The notes: generated by a model from the letters alone, not told the origin. Positions 26,096 to 35,866 are shown, counted from the stretch's first letter. The stretch: DNA of 64,000 nt from Pedobacter nototheniae (GCF_004335085.1 NZ_RQRS01000022.1:37134-101133); one strand, 5' to 3'. Numbers and translations: made by a program.

Positions 26096-26772
26096 TATTT
26101 TTCCTTTAAAACATAACCCAATCCAACAGCTGTATGAATAAGTTTGGTATCAGCATTTTTATCAATTTTTTTGCGCAAATAATTTACATAAACATCAACA
26201 ACGTTTGTGCCCAGGTTAAAATCAATATCCCAAACGCTTTCTAAAATATCGATACGAGATAATATTTTTGATTTATTTTTAGCCATAAACTCTAGCAAAC
26301 GGTATTCTGTGGCTGTTAATATAATATCAATTTGATTTCTTTTGACTGTTTTTGCTGTTAGGTTAATTTGTAAATCGCCAATATTAATCATCTTATCGTT
26401 CATTACCACACCGCTATAACGCCTTAAAAGCATTCTGATACGTGCAAAAAGCTCGGCAAATTTAAAGGGTTTTATCAGGTAATCATCAGCTCCATTATCC
26501 AATCCGTTTACTACATTTTCTGTACTCCCTAGGGCTGTAAGCATAATGATTGGTGTATTGGGTTTCTCAGTTTTTATAATTTTGCAAAGCTCCAGTCCAT
26601 TTATTCCAGGTAGCATAATATCCAAAATAATTAGATCGAAATTATTTTCTTTAGCCATCTTTTCGCCAATTAATCCATCGGGTGCAATGCTCACCGTAAA
26701 ACCTTCATCTGTTAAACCACGCTTGATTACAGAAACAACGTTTGGCTCATCTTCTACTAATAATAAATTCAT
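26095..26772 (-). CDS. OmpR family response regulator
   Basis: The receiver domain (residues 1-115) has the acidic pair ED at 7-8, the phospho-acceptor Asp 51 (LIILDIMLPG), Thr 79 and Lys 101. A winged-helix DNA-binding domain follows (TATEYRLLEFMAKNKSKIL, NVVDVYVNYLRKKID, VGLGYVLK). It precedes and overlaps the histidine kinase gene by one base, so the pair is one operon. The layout resembles CusR/QseB-type systems; the targets are unknown. Confidence 0.95.
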   Translation of the reverse strand: MNLLLVEDEPNVVSVIKRGLTDEGFTVSIAPDGLIGEKMAKENNFDLIILDIMLPGINGLELCKIIKTEKPNTPIIMLTALGSTENVVNGLDNGADDYLIKPFKFAELFARIRMLLRRYSGVVMNDKMINIGDLQINLTAKTVKRNQIDIILTATEYRLLEFMAKNKSKILSRIDILESVWDIDFNLGTNVVDVYVNYLRKKIDKNADTKLIHTAVGLGYVLKEK

Positions 26773-27071
26773 CAGCTGGCAAATAATCTAAAAAACATGA
26801 AATAACAAAATCTTAATTGAATCATTTTAAAATTGAATGTTATTTTAACGTAACTAAGACATAATTGTTTGATAAACTGGAAATAAGCAGGTTATTTGGG
26901 GTTCGGGTTCTACAGGGCATTGGGGAAATAAATTAAACGGATTTGAAATTCGTAGTCATTTATGGTTCGGGATGCGCAGGCTAACATCCCGAACAGCAAT
27001 GTTCATGCTTGATAATTACAGCAGTTTGAAAAACATGGTATACTCCTGCAACTTTACTTATAGCTAGAACG
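26773..27071. other. Intergenic region with an isolated repeat-like hairpin
   Basis: No gene is visible. At 26965-26994 a perfect 10-bp stem (GTTCGGGATG and CATCCCGAAC) encloses a 10-base loop. It has the same plan as the TTCGAGATG...CATCTCGAA hairpin at the end of the 63-kb tandem repeats, and both are followed by AGC. It is probably a minimal member of the same repeat family. Confidence 0.55.
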
Positions 27072-27107
27072 ATAAAGCCCTTCAAAGTTAGTTTTGAAGG
27101 GCTTTAT
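27072..27107 (-). terminator. Terminator after the SRPBCC gene
   Basis: A perfect 15-bp stem (ATAAAGCCCTTCAAA and its complement) with a 6-base loop lies 14 bases downstream of the minus-strand gene at 27121. The T run on that strand is short (only interrupted T and A), so efficiency may be moderate. Confidence 0.75.
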
Positions 27108-27120
27108 ATGGAGATAAAAA

Positions 27121-27657
27121 TTAGTTTCCCTTTTCAGATTTTTCTTTTAGAGATTTAAGTCCGCTTTCAAAGTCTTTTCCAATCATTTTATCCATACTAA
27201 CAAAAACGCACATCCATTTACCAATTAGATTATTATCACCACTCATGGTCCAAACAACCTTTTGGCTACTTCCCTGAGGTGTAATGTCGAATTTAGTATT
27301 AGCCAAACTTTCAAAAGGTTTAATAAATTTCAATTCTATATTAACCAACGAATTTGGTTTAGCTTCGGTAATTTTCATAGAACCTTGCCCAGTTTCTTTA
27401 CCAACCCATTCGTATAAATGTCCGGGCTGTGCAACGGGACCAGATATTGTAATTTTTGCTGTAGGTTCCATTTTAGACCATGGATTCCACTTTGTGAACT
27501 CATTAAAATCAGCGATGTTTTTATAAATTACACTATCTGGGGCATTGATTTCTATATTGCGAGATACAGAATATGTTTTAGGCAATAGCAAACCGCCGCC
27601 TACAATAATAATAGCCAGAATAACGACTATCCACAATAATACTTTTAGAAATTTCAT
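27121..27657 (-). CDS. SRPBCC family protein, membrane-anchored
   Basis: After a hydrophobic N-terminus (VLLWIVVILAIIIVGGGLLL) comes a START/SRPBCC-like fold (YSVSRNIEINAPDSVIYKNIADFNEFTKWNPW ... YEWVGKETGQGSMKITEAKP). This pattern fits polyketide cyclase/SRPBCC proteins, which bind hydrophobic ligands. An anchored form of about 178 residues is common in Bacteroidota. Ligand unknown. Confidence 0.85.
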   Translation of the reverse strand: MKFLKVLLWIVVILAIIIVGGGLLLPKTYSVSRNIEINAPDSVIYKNIADFNEFTKWNPWSKMEPTAKITISGPVAQPGHLYEWVGKETGQGSMKITEAKPNSLVNIELKFIKPFESLANTKFDITPQGSSQKVVWTMSGDNNLIGKWMCVFVSMDKMIGKDFESGLKSLKEKSEKGN

Positions 27658-27713
27658 GTTTATTTGGTTTTTAGTTACTTAAAGTTAACCATAAACCAAT
27701 TAAGAATGCAAGT

Positions 27714-28115
27714 CTAGCTACTTTTAATTGTTATGTGTGGCATGGATGCGTTTAATTTAAAGTGCATTAAATCGGCTATTGATTGTGCTTTTTGTTTGAT
27801 GGTTTCAGCATTTTCGCCTTCAAATAAATCATCAACGGTTTGGTAAAAGATGGCTTTCCAGGTATTAAACTGTTCTTCCTGTAAAGTAGCCTTGTGTTTA
27901 AGTTCAAAATGCTTAATCATAGGGTTTCCCTTATAAACAGCTTTGCCAAAAAGAACGCTCTCCCAAAAATCGTACATTTTAGGTAAATGGTGTGCCCAAT
28001 CTACATTAGCCACTTGGGTAAATATTGGTCCTATGGTAATATCTTGTTCAACCCTTTTATAAAAAGTATCAACCAGTAATATAATATCAGTACGATTAAG
28101 AATATCTTTTTTCAT
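27714..28115 (-). CDS. Group III truncated hemoglobin
   Basis: The 133-aa protein has the short globin fold with the group III pattern HLPKMYDFWESVLFG and YKGNPMIKHFELKH; one of these histidines (69 or 74) is the proximal heme ligand. Such globins bind oxygen or nitric oxide and may protect from reactive nitrogen. Its start overlaps by 20 bases the end of the membrane protein gene before it. Confidence 0.9.
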   Translation of the reverse strand: MKKDILNRTDIILLVDTFYKRVEQDITIGPIFTQVANVDWAHHLPKMYDFWESVLFGKAVYKGNPMIKHFELKHKATLQEEQFNTWKAIFYQTVDDLFEGENAETIKQKAQSIADLMHFKLNASMPHITIKSS

Positions 28116-28536
28116 GATTTAAATCTTTAAGGCCTAAACAACCTAACGTAATAAGGGTGCTGAATTTTATTACTTCCACAATAATGTATATGATATGATG
28201 ATAGCTTTTTGCAATAAATTTACCACTCAAAACTAATTTAGCTCTTTCATCTAAAACGGGTAAAAGCCAAAAGGTATCTATTAATAATAAGGTAATTAGC
28301 AAATAGAGAAAATCAGTTTTAAACGATAATTTGGTGCTATACATACAAAATGCAATAACAAACATTAACACAAGTTCGATTTTATTTAGCGCCTGAAAAA
28401 CCAGTTGACCAATACCCAAACCAAGCGGAATAGTAATGCCCGGCGCTTGAAATTTTAATGGAGCTTCTAAAAAGCTGATGCCTGCTATAAGACCAGCCCA
28501 AAAAATAATGCAAAATGTTGCTATATGCTTTTTCAT
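28096..28536 (-). CDS. Small integral membrane protein next to the hemoglobin
   Basis: The 146-aa protein has four hydrophobic segments (about 5-22, 40-66, 73-92, 112-135). The first carries FWAGLIAGISFLEAPLKF, resembling DUF4149-like proteins. The 20-base overlap with the hemoglobin gene shows a common transcript. It may be a heme or NO-related membrane partner, but that is only inferred from position. Confidence 0.7.
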   Translation of the reverse strand: MKKHIATFCIIFWAGLIAGISFLEAPLKFQAPGITIPLGLGIGQLVFQALNKIELVLMFVIAFCMYSTKLSFKTDFLYLLITLLLIDTFWLLPVLDERAKLVLSGKFIAKSYHHIIYIIVEVIKFSTLITLGCLGLKDLNHEKRYS

Positions 28537-28602
28537 TATTGAAGCAAATATCTGGTTAAAGCATCATTAAAAAATGATAGCCATCATAAAATTAAAAAGA
28601 TA

Positions 28603-29028
28603 TTACTTGTTTAGTATTAGCTCAAGTGTGGCGTAATTAATAGAGGCTTTATATTCCATTAAAATATCGCCTCCAATAATACAAGCAATAGGTGGGTGCC
28701 CAAACTGCTGGTAAGTTTCGCTTACCGATTGCAAATCGAAGGCAACGGTATGGTAATTCTTAATTTTTAGTTTACCAATTTTTAATTCAGGTATTGTAGC
28801 CTGTATTGTAGTTGTGGTAGTAAAAAGGGTGGCGGCATTAATCTCATCGCTCACTTGTAAGGTTTCGGCAAGATGTTGCTCAATTAAGGCTTTATCAAAA
28901 ACACTACGTGATGCACCGGTATCTAGTACGGCAAAATGTTTCTTTTTAAAAACAACAACTTCCATCAAAAGATGGAAGCCGTCGTCTTGTAAGTTTATAA
29001 GTTTAAGTGGGATAGAAATTGATTTCAT
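28603..29028 (-). CDS. Retropepsin-like aspartic protease domain protein
   Basis: The 141-aa protein has the active-site motif FAVLDTGASRSVFD (Asp 36) and a flap-like strand, then IIGGDILMEYKASINY, the second conserved element of single-domain clan AA peptidases. No signal peptide is visible, so it should be cytoplasmic and act as a dimer. It abuts mdh (stop to start with no gap), which implies one transcript. Substrate unknown. Confidence 0.8.
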   Translation of the reverse strand: MKSISIPLKLINLQDDGFHLLMEVVVFKKKHFAVLDTGASRSVFDKALIEQHLAETLQVSDEINAATLFTTTTTIQATIPELKIGKLKIKNYHTVAFDLQSVSETYQQFGHPPIACIIGGDILMEYKASINYATLELILNK

Positions 29029-29967
29029 TTAAACCAATTTCATTTCAGCCAGTACGCTATTCATATTTCTAACGGCATCAGCACTTTTATTAAATGCCGC
29101 TTGCTCATCATCAGTTAATTTAAAATCAATAATTTTTTCCCAGCCGCTGCGGCCAATAATTACAGGTACGCCTAAACAAATATCTTCTTGTCCGTATTCT
29201 CCCTCTAAAGAAACGCAGCAAGTAAATAATTTTTTCTCATCGCGTAAAATAGCTTCCACTAAAGCTGCTCCGGCAGCACCAGGAGCATACCAGGCAGATG
29301 TGCCGATTAAGCCAGTTAGTGTAGCACCACCAACCATAGTATCAGCAGCTACTTTATCAAGCGTAGCTTTATCCAATAAATTACTTACTGGCAAACTTTG
29401 GTAAGTTGCTAGGCGAGTTAAAGGGATCATAGTTGTATCGCCATGGCCGCCAATAACAAACCCCTGTAAATCGTTAGGGTTGCAATCTAAAGCTTGAGAT
29501 AGATAAAATTTAAATCTCGAACTATCCAAAGTACCACCCATACCAATAATACGGTTTTTAGGCAAACCTAAAGATTTAAGTGCAAGGTAAGTCATGGTAT
29601 CCATAGGGTTACTGATTACAATAATAATAGCCTCTGGAGAAAATTTTAATATATTTTCGGCAACGCCTTTAACAATTCCCGCGTTTATACCAATCAGTTC
29701 TTCACGGGTCATACCTGGTTTACGAGGTAAGCCCGAAGTGATAACCACTACATCAGAACCTGCAGTTTTACTATAATCGCCGGTAACTCCGGTAATTTTT
29801 GTATCGAAACCTAAAAGGGTAGCAGTCTGCATCATATCAATGGCTTTACCTTCGGCAAAACCCTCTTTAATATCCAATAACACCAATTCATTTGCTAACT
29901 CTTTTCGAGCAATATTATCTGCACATGTTGCGCCAACTGCGCCTGCACCTACAACCGTTACTTTCAT
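29029..29967 (-). CDS. mdh: Malate dehydrogenase
   Basis: Mdh interconverts malate and oxaloacetate with NAD in the TCA cycle. The 312-aa protein has the Rossmann motif GAGAVG (7-12), the acidic NAD-binding end of strand 2 (LVLLDIKEG), SGLPRKPGMTREEL with the substrate-binding arginines, and the catalytic VIGGHGDTTMIPL. This is the lactate-dehydrogenase-like Mdh of Bacteroidota. The aspartic protease gene follows directly. Confidence 0.97.
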   Translation of the reverse strand: MKVTVVGAGAVGATCADNIARKELANELVLLDIKEGFAEGKAIDMMQTATLLGFDTKITGVTGDYSKTAGSDVVVITSGLPRKPGMTREELIGINAGIVKGVAENILKFSPEAIIIVISNPMDTMTYLALKSLGLPKNRIIGMGGTLDSSRFKFYLSQALDCNPNDLQGFVIGGHGDTTMIPLTRLATYQSLPVSNLLDKATLDKVAADTMVGGATLTGLIGTSAWYAPGAAGAALVEAILRDEKKLFTCCVSLEGEYGQEDICLGVPVIIGRSGWEKIIDFKLTDDEQAAFNKSADAVRNMNSVLAEMKLV

Positions 29968-30098
29968 ATATCTTATTTTATTGGTTTGCTGTATTAATTA
30001 TCAATCGAAGTTATAAATAAATATAGGCTTAAAAAATCCTTTTCAAAACTTTATAATTTATTGACGGTTTACTTAGTGTAATCAATCGTTTTGCAAAT

Positions 30099-30596
30099 AT
30101 GAAGGCGATGAATAGGAACATGGAAAACAAACCAATAGATATACACGTAGATGTTTTAAGTTTTGCCGGGCGTTGGTATTCTTTATATTCCATCCCTACA
30201 TTTATGGATTCGCACTGGCGCCATACTATAGAAACTTATGTAATTCATCCTGATGGTTATTACGCAGTTTTTACAACTTATAATGTTATTGGCGAAAGGA
30301 AAAAGAAATACCTGCGATCCAAACTTTTTGTGGTGCCCAAAAGTGGTAATTCGAGAATGAAAGCTCAATTTGTGTGGCCTATTAAAATTGATTATTGGAT
30401 TATAGAACTGGCAGAAGATTATAGTTATATGGTTGTTGGGCACCCAAAACATAAATACCTTTTTATTATGGCACGCAAGCCAGAAATGGATGCAGATTTA
30501 TTAAATGAACTTATCTACAGATGCAAGCAACGTGGCTACGATACCGAAAAACTTGTAAGTCAGGAACATTTTAAGGTTTCTAAATTGACTAAGTAG
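30099..30596 (+). CDS. Lipocalin (Blc-like)
   Basis: The 165-aa protein has the lipocalin start SFAGRWYSLYSIP (Gly-x-Trp, residues 24-26) and the later strands AQFVWPIKIDYWIIELAEDYSYMVVGHPKHKYLFIMARKP, which match bacterial lipocalin Blc. No signal peptide or lipobox is evident, unlike E. coli Blc, so it may be cytoplasmic. An in-frame ATG at 30120 is an alternative start. It would bind a small hydrophobic ligand. Confidence 0.85.
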   Translation: MKAMNRNMENKPIDIHVDVLSFAGRWYSLYSIPTFMDSHWRHTIETYVIHPDGYYAVFTTYNVIGERKKKYLRSKLFVVPKSGNSRMKAQFVWPIKIDYWIIELAEDYSYMVVGHPKHKYLFIMARKPEMDADLLNELIYRCKQRGYDTEKLVSQEHFKVSKLTK

Positions 30597-30755
30597 TTAC
30601 TGTTTTTTTGTTGTTATTATTAAGATTATTTTTCTTATTGAAGATAATATTTGGAGCAGAATATGTGGTGGGTTAATAATTTGAGAATCTGTTTTTATCA
30701 ACTATTTATTTCTTTTTGTTGATAATTTACTGACAACTTCCGGCATCAAATTTCT

Positions 30756-30763
30756 TATTTTTG
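30756..30763 (+). promoter_or_regulatory. -7 box of dnaE
   Basis: TATTTTTG matches TAnnTTTG. Transcription would begin near 30770, after the TTG at 30761, which supports ATG 30809 as the true start. No good -33 TTG is seen at the usual distance. Confidence 0.5.
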
Positions 30764-30808
30764 AAGAACCGTTTATATTCCCGAACGGCTAATTCTTTAC
30801 CACAACAT

Positions 30809-33800
30809 ATGTACTTAATTTTTGATACTGAAACCACTGGTTTGCCCCGTAATTATAACGCACCAATTACCGATACCGATAATTGGCCACGTTGTATTCA
30901 AATTGCCTGGCAACTGCATGATGAGATGGGGAGATTGGTAGAGCATCAAGATTATTTAGTTAAACCAGAGGGATTTAACATTCCTTACGATGCAGAGCGA
31001 ATTCACGGTATTTCTACCGAGCTAGCCACCGAACAAGGTATTGGCTTTGATGAAATGCTTGCAAAGTTTAATGAAGTTTTAAATAAAGCCAAGTTTATTG
31101 TTGGTCAAAACGTTGGTTTTGATGTAAACATTATGGGTTGCGAATTTCACCGTTTTGGTGTTGCCAACCGCCTTGCAGAAATGCCAGTACTGGATACCTG
31201 TACCGAAGTAACAGCCGATTTACTGAAATTACCTGGCGGTAGAGGTGGGCGTTTTAAATTACCAACCTTAACCGAGTTGCACTCTTATTTATTTGGAGTA
31301 CCTTTTAGTGAGGCGCACAATGCAACAGCCGATGTGGAAGCAACAACGCGTTGCTTTTTAGAATTGGTAAAACGAGAGGTTTTTAAAAAAGAAGAATTAC
31401 TGGTTGATGTTGAATACTTTCCACGTTTTAGAGAGGTAAATCCTGGTGAAATTGGAACATTTGGAATTCAGCATATTAACCTTAAGTCAGCGTCTGACGA
31501 GATTCGAAAACGCATTCAGAAAGCCGAGGGTGGAGGGGTATCAAAACAAGAACTTGCCGAAAATAAACAAGAGCTTGCTGCAGCTACATTTGTGCACCTG
31601 CATAACCACACACAGTTTTCCGTTTTACAAAGTACCATTAGTATTCCTGATTTAGTAAAAGCAGCAGCAGCACAAAAAATGCCAGCCGTTGCCATGACGG
31701 ATCATGCAAACATGATGGGTGCATTTCACTTTGTAAACCATGTTTTAAACCATAATAAAGCTGCCGAAGCAAAAAATGCAACAGCAATTGAAGCAGGAGA
31801 ACGACCTACAGAAATTGTGATGAAACCTATTGTAGGTTGTGAGTTTTTTGTATGCGATGACCATTTGAATAAAACGGTTAAGGATAATGGTTACCAAATG
31901 GTACTGTTGGCTAAAAACAAAAAAGGCTATCATAATTTAGCTAAAATGTCATCCATTGCCTATACAAAAGGTTTTTATTACGTGCCACGTATTGATAGAG
32001 CCATTATAGAGCAATATAAGGATGATATTATAGTTTTATCTGGTAACCTCGGAGGTGAGGTATCAAACAAGCTTTTAAACATGGGCGAAGCTCAGGCAGA
32101 AGAAGCTCTAATTTGGTGGAAAGAGAAGTTTGGTGCAGATTTTTACGTGGAAATTATGCGCCATAATCAAGAAGATGAAGATCGTGTAAACGTTGCCTTA
32201 ATTAGCTTGGCCAGAAAGCATGATGTTAAAATGGTAGCCACCAACAATACCTATTACATCAATAAAAAAGATGCAAATGCCCACGATATTTTACTTTGTG
32301 TAAAAGACGGCGAAAAACAGGCCACTCCAATTGGACGTGGTCGTGGCTATCGTTATGGTTTACCAAACCAAGAATATTATTTTAAAAATGCAGATGAAAT
32401 GAAGGCACTCTTTGCCGATTTACCTGAAGCAATTTTAAATATACAAGAGATTGTAGATAAGATTGAAATTTATAAACTCGCCCGCGAAGTACTCTTACCT
32501 AAATTTGATATTCCAGAGCAATTTTTAGTTGCCGAGGATGAAGCCGATGGAGGTAAACGTGGTGAAAATAAATTTTTACGACACCTTACTTATGAAGGTG
32601 CAAAGATTAGGTACGGAACCCTAACACCTGAAGTTACCGAGCGTTTAGATTTTGAATTACAAACCATTGAGAAAACCGGATATCCGGGTTATTTCTTGAT
32701 TGTACAGGATTTTATTGCCGAAGCCCGACGCAGAGATGTATCTGTAGGACCAGGACGTGGTTCTGCGGCAGGCTCTGTTGTAGCCTATTGTTTATGGATT
32801 ACCAATATTGATCCAATTAAGTACGATCTCCTTTTTGAGCGTTTCTTAAATCCCGATCGTGTATCCATGCCCGATATTGATATCGATTTTGATGATGAAG
32901 GCCGTGGTCGGGTTATGGAATATGTAATAAATAAATACGGTTCCAGTCAGGTAGCTCAAATCATAACTTATGGTACCATGGCGGCAAAATCATCTATCAG
33001 AGATACGGCCCGCGTGCTGGATTTACCGTTATTTGAAGCCGATAAAATTGCCAAGCTGATTCCAAACATGAAGCTGGCTAAAATCTTTAATCTTGATGAA
33101 AAAACTTTAAAAGATTCCTTACGCCCTGATGAGTACGAGCGTGTACTTGAATTAAAGGCAATGGGGCTTTTGAAAGATTTAAGTGCAGAAACTATTCAGC
33201 AAGCTCAGGTTTTAGAAGGATCGTTGCGTAACACGGGTATTCACGCCTGTGGAGTAATTATTACGCCCAGCGATATTACCAACTTCGTTCCCGTTGCTAC
33301 CGCCAAGGATTCTGATTTATACGTTACCCAGTTTGATAACTCTGTTGTAGAAAGTGCAGGTTTATTAAAAATGGACTTTTTGGGGTTAAAAACCCTAACC
33401 TTAATAAAAGATACGGTTAAACTGGTAAAGAAAAGACATGATATAGATCTCAATCCTGATAATTTCCCGATTGATGATGTATTAACTTATGAGCTTTTTC
33501 AACGTGGTGAAACCATCGGGATTTTCCAGTATGAAAGTCCAGGTATGCAGAAATATATGAAAGAGTTGAAACCTACGGTTTTCGACGATTTAATTGCCAT
33601 GAATGCCTTATACCGCCCTGGCCCTATGGAATATATTCCGAGTTTTGTTAGGCGTAAAAATGGTGAAGAAGAAATTAAGTACGATTTAGACGCTTGTGAG
33701 GAGTATTTAAAGGAAACCTATGGTATTACCGTTTACCAAGAGCAGGTAATGCTTTTATCGCAAAAGTTGGCAGGCTTTACCAAAGGTGAGGCCGATGTTT

Positions 33801-35242
33801 TGCGTAAGGCAATGGGTAAGAAACAAAAGGATGTACTGGATAAAATGAAACCTAAATTTGTGAAGCAAGCGGCAGAAAAAGGCCACGATGCTACAACTTT
33901 AGAAAAAATTTGGAAAGATTGGGAAGCATTTGCATCCTATGCGTTTAATAAATCGCACTCTACCTGTTATGCTTGGATTGCCTATCAAACCGCTTATTTA
34001 AAGGCACATTATCCGGCAGAATATATGGCTGCGGTACTTTCCAATAACATGAGTGATATTAAACAGGTAGCCTTTTTTATGGAAGAATGCCGCCAAATGG
34101 GTGTTGTGGTTTTAGGTCCAGATGTGAACGAATCTGATCTTAAATTTTCGGTAAATGCCAAAGGAGAAGTCCGTTTCGGCATGTCGGCTGTAAAAGGAGT
34201 TGGAGAAAAAGCGGTAGAAAGTATTATCGAAGAACGCTTGGCTAATGGAAGCTTTGCTAATGTTTACGATTTTGCAAAAAGATCAAATACACGTATAGTA
34301 AATAAAAAAGCTTACGAAAGTTTTGTTTATAGTGGTGCTTTTGATGCTTTTGGTGGGCATAGAGCGCAATATTTCTATATCGGACCTAATGATAAAATGA
34401 ATGGGATTGAAAAAATTATTAAGTACGCCAATGATTTTCAAAATAACGAAAGCACTTCTCAAGCTTCATTGTTTGGGGGCTCAAAAGCAGATTTAATTTT
34501 AGAACCTTCACTCCCTGTTTCTCCTGAATGGGCATTGATTGATCGTTTAAAATATGAAAAAGATGCGATTGGGATTTTCCTTTCAGGACATCCACTTGAT
34601 AATTATAAATTAGAACTCGATCGTTTCTGTACGCATAACGTTAAGCAACTTAGTATTATCAATAAAGTGCGGATGGGTGATACTAATGAAGACGTATTAG
34701 CAGAGTTTGATAAATTAAAAAATCGCGAACTTTGTGTAGGCGGTTTGGTGGTTACAGCTTCGCAAAGGGTTACTAAAACAGGAAAACCATTTGGTACCTT
34801 CGTTTTTGAAGATTATGATGATGCTTGCGAGATGGCATTATTTGGCGAAGATTTTATTAAATTCAAATCGTTTTTAACTGAAGGCTATTTCCTTCAAATT
34901 AGAGGTAGAGTAGGCGAACGTTTCGGTAAAGCCGGAGATTGGGAATTTAAAATTACAGCCATTAATTTACTATCAGATTTACGCGATAAATTAGCTAAAA
35001 GCATTACCATTCAAGTACCTATTGAAAGGATTAACGATGAATTGATGCGACAAATTGAAGCCATTTTAGCAGATAATAAGGCTAATTCTGAACAACAAAA
35101 CTGCCAGTTAAATTTTGCTATTTACGATCGCGAAAAAGAAATCATGTTGGATTTACCATCTAAAAGTCTAAAAATCAATCCTAATAATAGATTTTTAGAA
35201 CAATTGGTTGGTTTACACGTTGTTAATTATAAGTTGAACTAA
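30809..35242 (+). CDS. dnaE: DNA polymerase III alpha subunit with fused N-terminal proofreading exonuclease
   Basis: This is the replicative polymerase. The start MYLIFDTETTG is chosen because the DEDD exonuclease motif I follows at once. The exonuclease domain covers about residues 1-200 (also HNATADVEATTRCFLEL). A PHP domain begins near 261 (FVHLHNHTQFS), then the family C polymerase core with PDIDIDFDDEGRGR near 690, helix-hairpin-helix, and an OB fold near the C-terminus. At 1477 aa it is far longer than E. coli DnaE. Here the exonuclease precedes PHP, whereas PolC carries it inside PHP. No separate dnaQ is in the window. Confidence 0.96.
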   Translation: MYLIFDTETTGLPRNYNAPITDTDNWPRCIQIAWQLHDEMGRLVEHQDYLVKPEGFNIPYDAERIHGISTELATEQGIGFDEMLAKFNEVLNKAKFIVGQNVGFDVNIMGCEFHRFGVANRLAEMPVLDTCTEVTADLLKLPGGRGGRFKLPTLTELHSYLFGVPFSEAHNATADVEATTRCFLELVKREVFKKEELLVDVEYFPRFREVNPGEIGTFGIQHINLKSASDEIRKRIQKAEGGGVSKQELAENKQELAAATFVHLHNHTQFSVLQSTISIPDLVKAAAAQKMPAVAMTDHANMMGAFHFVNHVLNHNKAAEAKNATAIEAGERPTEIVMKPIVGCEFFVCDDHLNKTVKDNGYQMVLLAKNKKGYHNLAKMSSIAYTKGFYYVPRIDRAIIEQYKDDIIVLSGNLGGEVSNKLLNMGEAQAEEALIWWKEKFGADFYVEIMRHNQEDEDRVNVALISLARKHDVKMVATNNTYYINKKDANAHDILLCVKDGEKQATPIGRGRGYRYGLPNQEYYFKNADEMKALFADLPEAILNIQEIVDKIEIYKLAREVLLPKFDIPEQFLVAEDEADGGKRGENKFLRHLTYEGAKIRYGTLTPEVTERLDFELQTIEKTGYPGYFLIVQDFIAEARRRDVSVGPGRGSAAGSVVAYCLWITNIDPIKYDLLFERFLNPDRVSMPDIDIDFDDEGRGRVMEYVINKYGSSQVAQIITYGTMAAKSSIRDTARVLDLPLFEADKIAKLIPNMKLAKIFNLDEKTLKDSLRPDEYERVLELKAMGLLKDLSAETIQQAQVLEGSLRNTGIHACGVIITPSDITNFVPVATAKDSDLYVTQFDNSVVESAGLLKMDFLGLKTLTLIKDTVKLVKKRHDIDLNPDNFPIDDVLTYELFQRGETIGIFQYESPGMQKYMKELKPTVFDDLIAMNALYRPGPMEYIPSFVRRKNGEEEIKYDLDACEEYLKETYGITVYQEQVMLLSQKLAGFTKGEADVLRKAMGKKQKDVLDKMKPKFVKQAAEKGHDATTLEKIWKDWEAFASYAFNKSHSTCYAWIAYQTAYLKAHYPAEYMAAVLSNNMSDIKQVAFFMEECRQMGVVVLGPDVNESDLKFSVNAKGEVRFGMSAVKGVGEKAVESIIEERLANGSFANVYDFAKRSNTRIVNKKAYESFVYSGAFDAFGGHRAQYFYIGPNDKMNGIEKIIKYANDFQNNESTSQASLFGGSKADLILEPSLPVSPEWALIDRLKYEKDAIGIFLSGHPLDNYKLELDRFCTHNVKQLSIINKVRMGDTNEDVLAEFDKLKNRELCVGGLVVTASQRVTKTGKPFGTFVFEDYDDACEMALFGEDFIKFKSFLTEGYFLQIRGRVGERFGKAGDWEFKITAINLLSDLRDKLAKSITIQVPIERINDELMRQIEAILADNKANSEQQNCQLNFAIYDREKEIMLDLPSKSLKINPNNRFLEQLVGLHVVNYKLN

Positions 35243-35369
35243 AGTTTAGGCAGAAAGCTTAAAGGGAGAAATTTACAGCGACTATTTTACGTCTTCTATC
35301 TTTAAGCCCTCTCCCTCAAAATAATGTCAAATTGGCATTACGTTATAGCTGGCATTAGAATTGAATACA

Positions 35370-35377
35370 TATATTTG
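35370..35377 (+). promoter_or_regulatory. -7 box of trxA
   Basis: TATATTTG matches TAnnTTTG, 17 bases before the ATG. A -33 TTG at the usual spacing is not clear. Confidence 0.5.
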
Positions 35378-35394
35378 AACATAAAAAAATAATT

Positions 35395-35715
35395 ATGGCA
35401 TTAGAAATCACAGATGCAAACTTCGAGGAAGTTGTATTAAAATCAGATAAACCCGTATTAGTAGATTTTTGGGCAGAATGGTGTGGCCCTTGTCGCATGG
35501 TTGGTCCTGTAGTAGAAGAAATCGCTAAAGAATATGATGGTAAAGCAATCGTAGGAAAAGTGAATGTTGATAACAACCCTCAAATTTCAATGCAATTTGG
35601 AATCAGAAACATTCCTGCTTTATTATACTTTAAAGATGGTCAAGTTGTTGATAAACAAGTTGGAGCAGTTCCAAAATCAGTATTAGCTGAAAAATTAAAC
35701 AAGCAATTAGCTTAA
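35395..35715 (+). CDS. trxA: Thioredoxin
   Basis: The 106-aa protein has the active site WAEWCGPCRM (Cys 30 and Cys 33), then the cis-proline IRNIPALLYFKDG. There is no signal peptide, so it is the general cytoplasmic reductant of disulfides, reduced by thioredoxin reductase. It has its own promoter and terminator. Confidence 0.98.
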   Translation: MALEITDANFEEVVLKSDKPVLVDFWAEWCGPCRMVGPVVEEIAKEYDGKAIVGKVNVDNNPQISMQFGIRNIPALLYFKDGQVVDKQVGAVPKSVLAEKLNKQLA

Positions 35716-35786
35716 ATAAAGTTGTAAGCTGAAAGGATGAGCGTTTAACACTGATCCAAATTAAAAGCTTCACTAATAATATTACA

Positions 35787-35824
35787 AAAACCCGGATTCA
35801 TTTATAAGATTCCGGGTTTTTTAT
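35787..35824 (+). terminator. Terminator of trxA
   Basis: The 10-bp stem AAAACCCGGA and TCCGGGTTTT has a 14-base loop and continues into T. It lies 72 bases after the trxA stop. Confidence 0.85.
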
Positions 35825-35866
35825 TAGATAATTTTTTTGTTCTTTTAACAAATAATCATTTTCCTT

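Noticed and set aside
30761..30808. TTG start of dnaE
   Set aside because: It lies within the -7 box and would add 16 residues not part of the exonuclease fold.
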